Assembly (NCBI GenBank): GCA_903889985.1
Contig: CAISZN010000430.1
Span: 1 to 41,798, forward strand
DNA length: 41,798 nt
DNA from: an uncultured Hyphomicrobiales bacterium
GTDB lineage: Bacteria; Pseudomonadota; Alphaproteobacteria; Rhizobiales; Beijerinckiaceae
Direction: 5' to 3'
A program made the position numbers and the translations under genes. Below are positions 41,166-41,798 of the stretch, piece after piece. Under the pieces are notes generated by a model. It saw nothing but the letters and a program-made list of their open reading frames with translations, was not told where the DNA came from and did not search any database. Each line of letters opens with the position of its first letter. The first letter of the stretch is position 1.

Positions 41166-41798
41166 CTGAGGTCCCCTCTGATTTGACTGCCGACGATTCG
41201 GAAAAGCGATCGCCGACGACAGGCATTAATACCGTAGCGCGGTTAATCGCTTGCGCAAGTCGTCCTGCGTGCTGAACACTTGTCGAGCGCATGAATCGGC
41301 GGCTCGAAACCTTGCCGTCGACACGTTTACAAGTGTTCAAATTGACGAATGATCTGACAAGACGGCGGCGTTTCATCGCCTCTGCCTGACCTTCTCCAGA
41401 GGCGACCTCAACGAGACTGTTCAAGACCAACGGTCTGCCTGCAGATCGACATGAGCAGATGATTTCAGAGTCAAAGCGCAGCAATCATCCATTTGGAAAA
41501 CAAGGAATTTTTTAAACACTGCGCATATCCGATGAAGCGCTGGTATGAGGTCACCAATCAAATGACCTTGAAGTTCAAAGCAGATATTTTCAAACTGCCT
41601 GGCGCCCCAGCCTGGCGCCGCGCGTCGCTCGTCGACGATGATTGGATCATGGTCCTTCGACAGGGTGTCGACGTCGCAACACGCCCGAAAAAAAAATTGT
41701 GCGAGGAAGCAAAAATCTGTCGCAGAGGTGCCCATCGACGGGGCAGCGACACACCGATTCGCGCATTCGATAGTTTTCAGCGCCTTCGATTCGTTGTC
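41166..41798. other. Right-end stretch without a convincing gene
   Basis: The left part should hold the promoter of the H1-like gene. A minus-strand frame at 41421-41735 and a plus-strand frame from ATG 41532 that stays open to the window end (89 codons, MKRWYEVTNQMTLKFKADIF) are both unsupported by a ribosome site or motif. The plus frame could be the start of a real gene continuing to the right. A run of nine A bases sits at 41689-41697. Confidence 0.4.

Noticed and set aside
40801-41169. 122-codon hydrophobic frame antisense to the H1-like gene
   Set aside because: The complement of Lys/Ala repeats automatically reads as Phe/Leu/Ala repeats; it is not a membrane protein.
1-41798. CRISPR arrays, insertion sequences, rRNA genes
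   Set aside because: No regularly spaced repeats, transposase motifs or rRNA segments were seen on reading both strands.

Overview
The window reads as accessory chromosome of a high-GC alphaproteobacterium, most likely of the Hyphomicrobiales (Bradyrhizobium/Bosea/Chelatococcus-like). The assignment rests on many solute receptors of the Bug/TctC type, paired HyuA/HyuB genes, a Lys/Ala-rich H1-like protein and a secreted protein with a C-terminal EW...W...C pattern. It is an inference from gene content, not a database match.

Layout. (1) 1-276 holds the start of a membrane protein running off the left edge, followed by a gene-poor stretch. (2) 0.7-3.1 kb: a Bug-type receptor (-) and an ACMSD-like amidohydrolase (+), divergent. 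(3) Cluster A, minus strand, 16.9 down to 3.2 kb, looks like one 12-gene operon: HyuA, HyuB, two M24-fold proteins, a four-gene TauABC/SsuABC-type ABC importer, a CDC48-type double AAA+ ATPase, a Bug receptor and two single-domain cupins. A divergent LysR-type regulator at 17.05 kb faces it. (4) 18.0-22.5 kb: another Bug receptor plus amidohydrolase pair (+), then MmgE/PrpD and a Bug receptor (-). (5) Cluster B, plus strand, 22.6-34.6 kb: HyuA, HyuB, two M24-fold proteins, a bicupin, a Bug receptor, MmgE/PrpD, a Bug receptor and a TauD/TfdA-like dioxygenase. A Tat-exported amidohydrolase (-) lies at its far end. (6) 35.6-36.7 kb is gene-poor and ends at an intact tRNA-Ser(UGA) with its own promoter. 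(7) 36.8-39.5 kb: a decayed ferric-type ABC transporter operon, with receptor and permease remnants fused by a deletion and two frameshifts in the ATPase. (8) 39.7-41.8 kb: small chromosomal genes including the H1-like protein.

How it may work together. The core HyuA-HyuB-M24-M24 block occurs twice in the same order on opposite strands. Each copy has its own cupin(s), Bug receptor(s), and a nearby amidohydrolase and/or MmgE/PrpD. HyuA/HyuB enzymes use ATP to open cyclic amides (5-oxoproline, hydantoins, caprolactam) or carboxylate ketones. The M24 proteins keep the pita-bread fold motifs but have lost most metal ligands, which recalls creatinase. I infer a twin, undescribed catabolic system for a small N-containing cyclic or carbonyl compound, fed by periplasmic receptors and an ABC importer. 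One copy carries a CDC48-type ATPase whose second Walker B motif is naturally DQ instead of DE. The substrate cannot be named from sequence alone.
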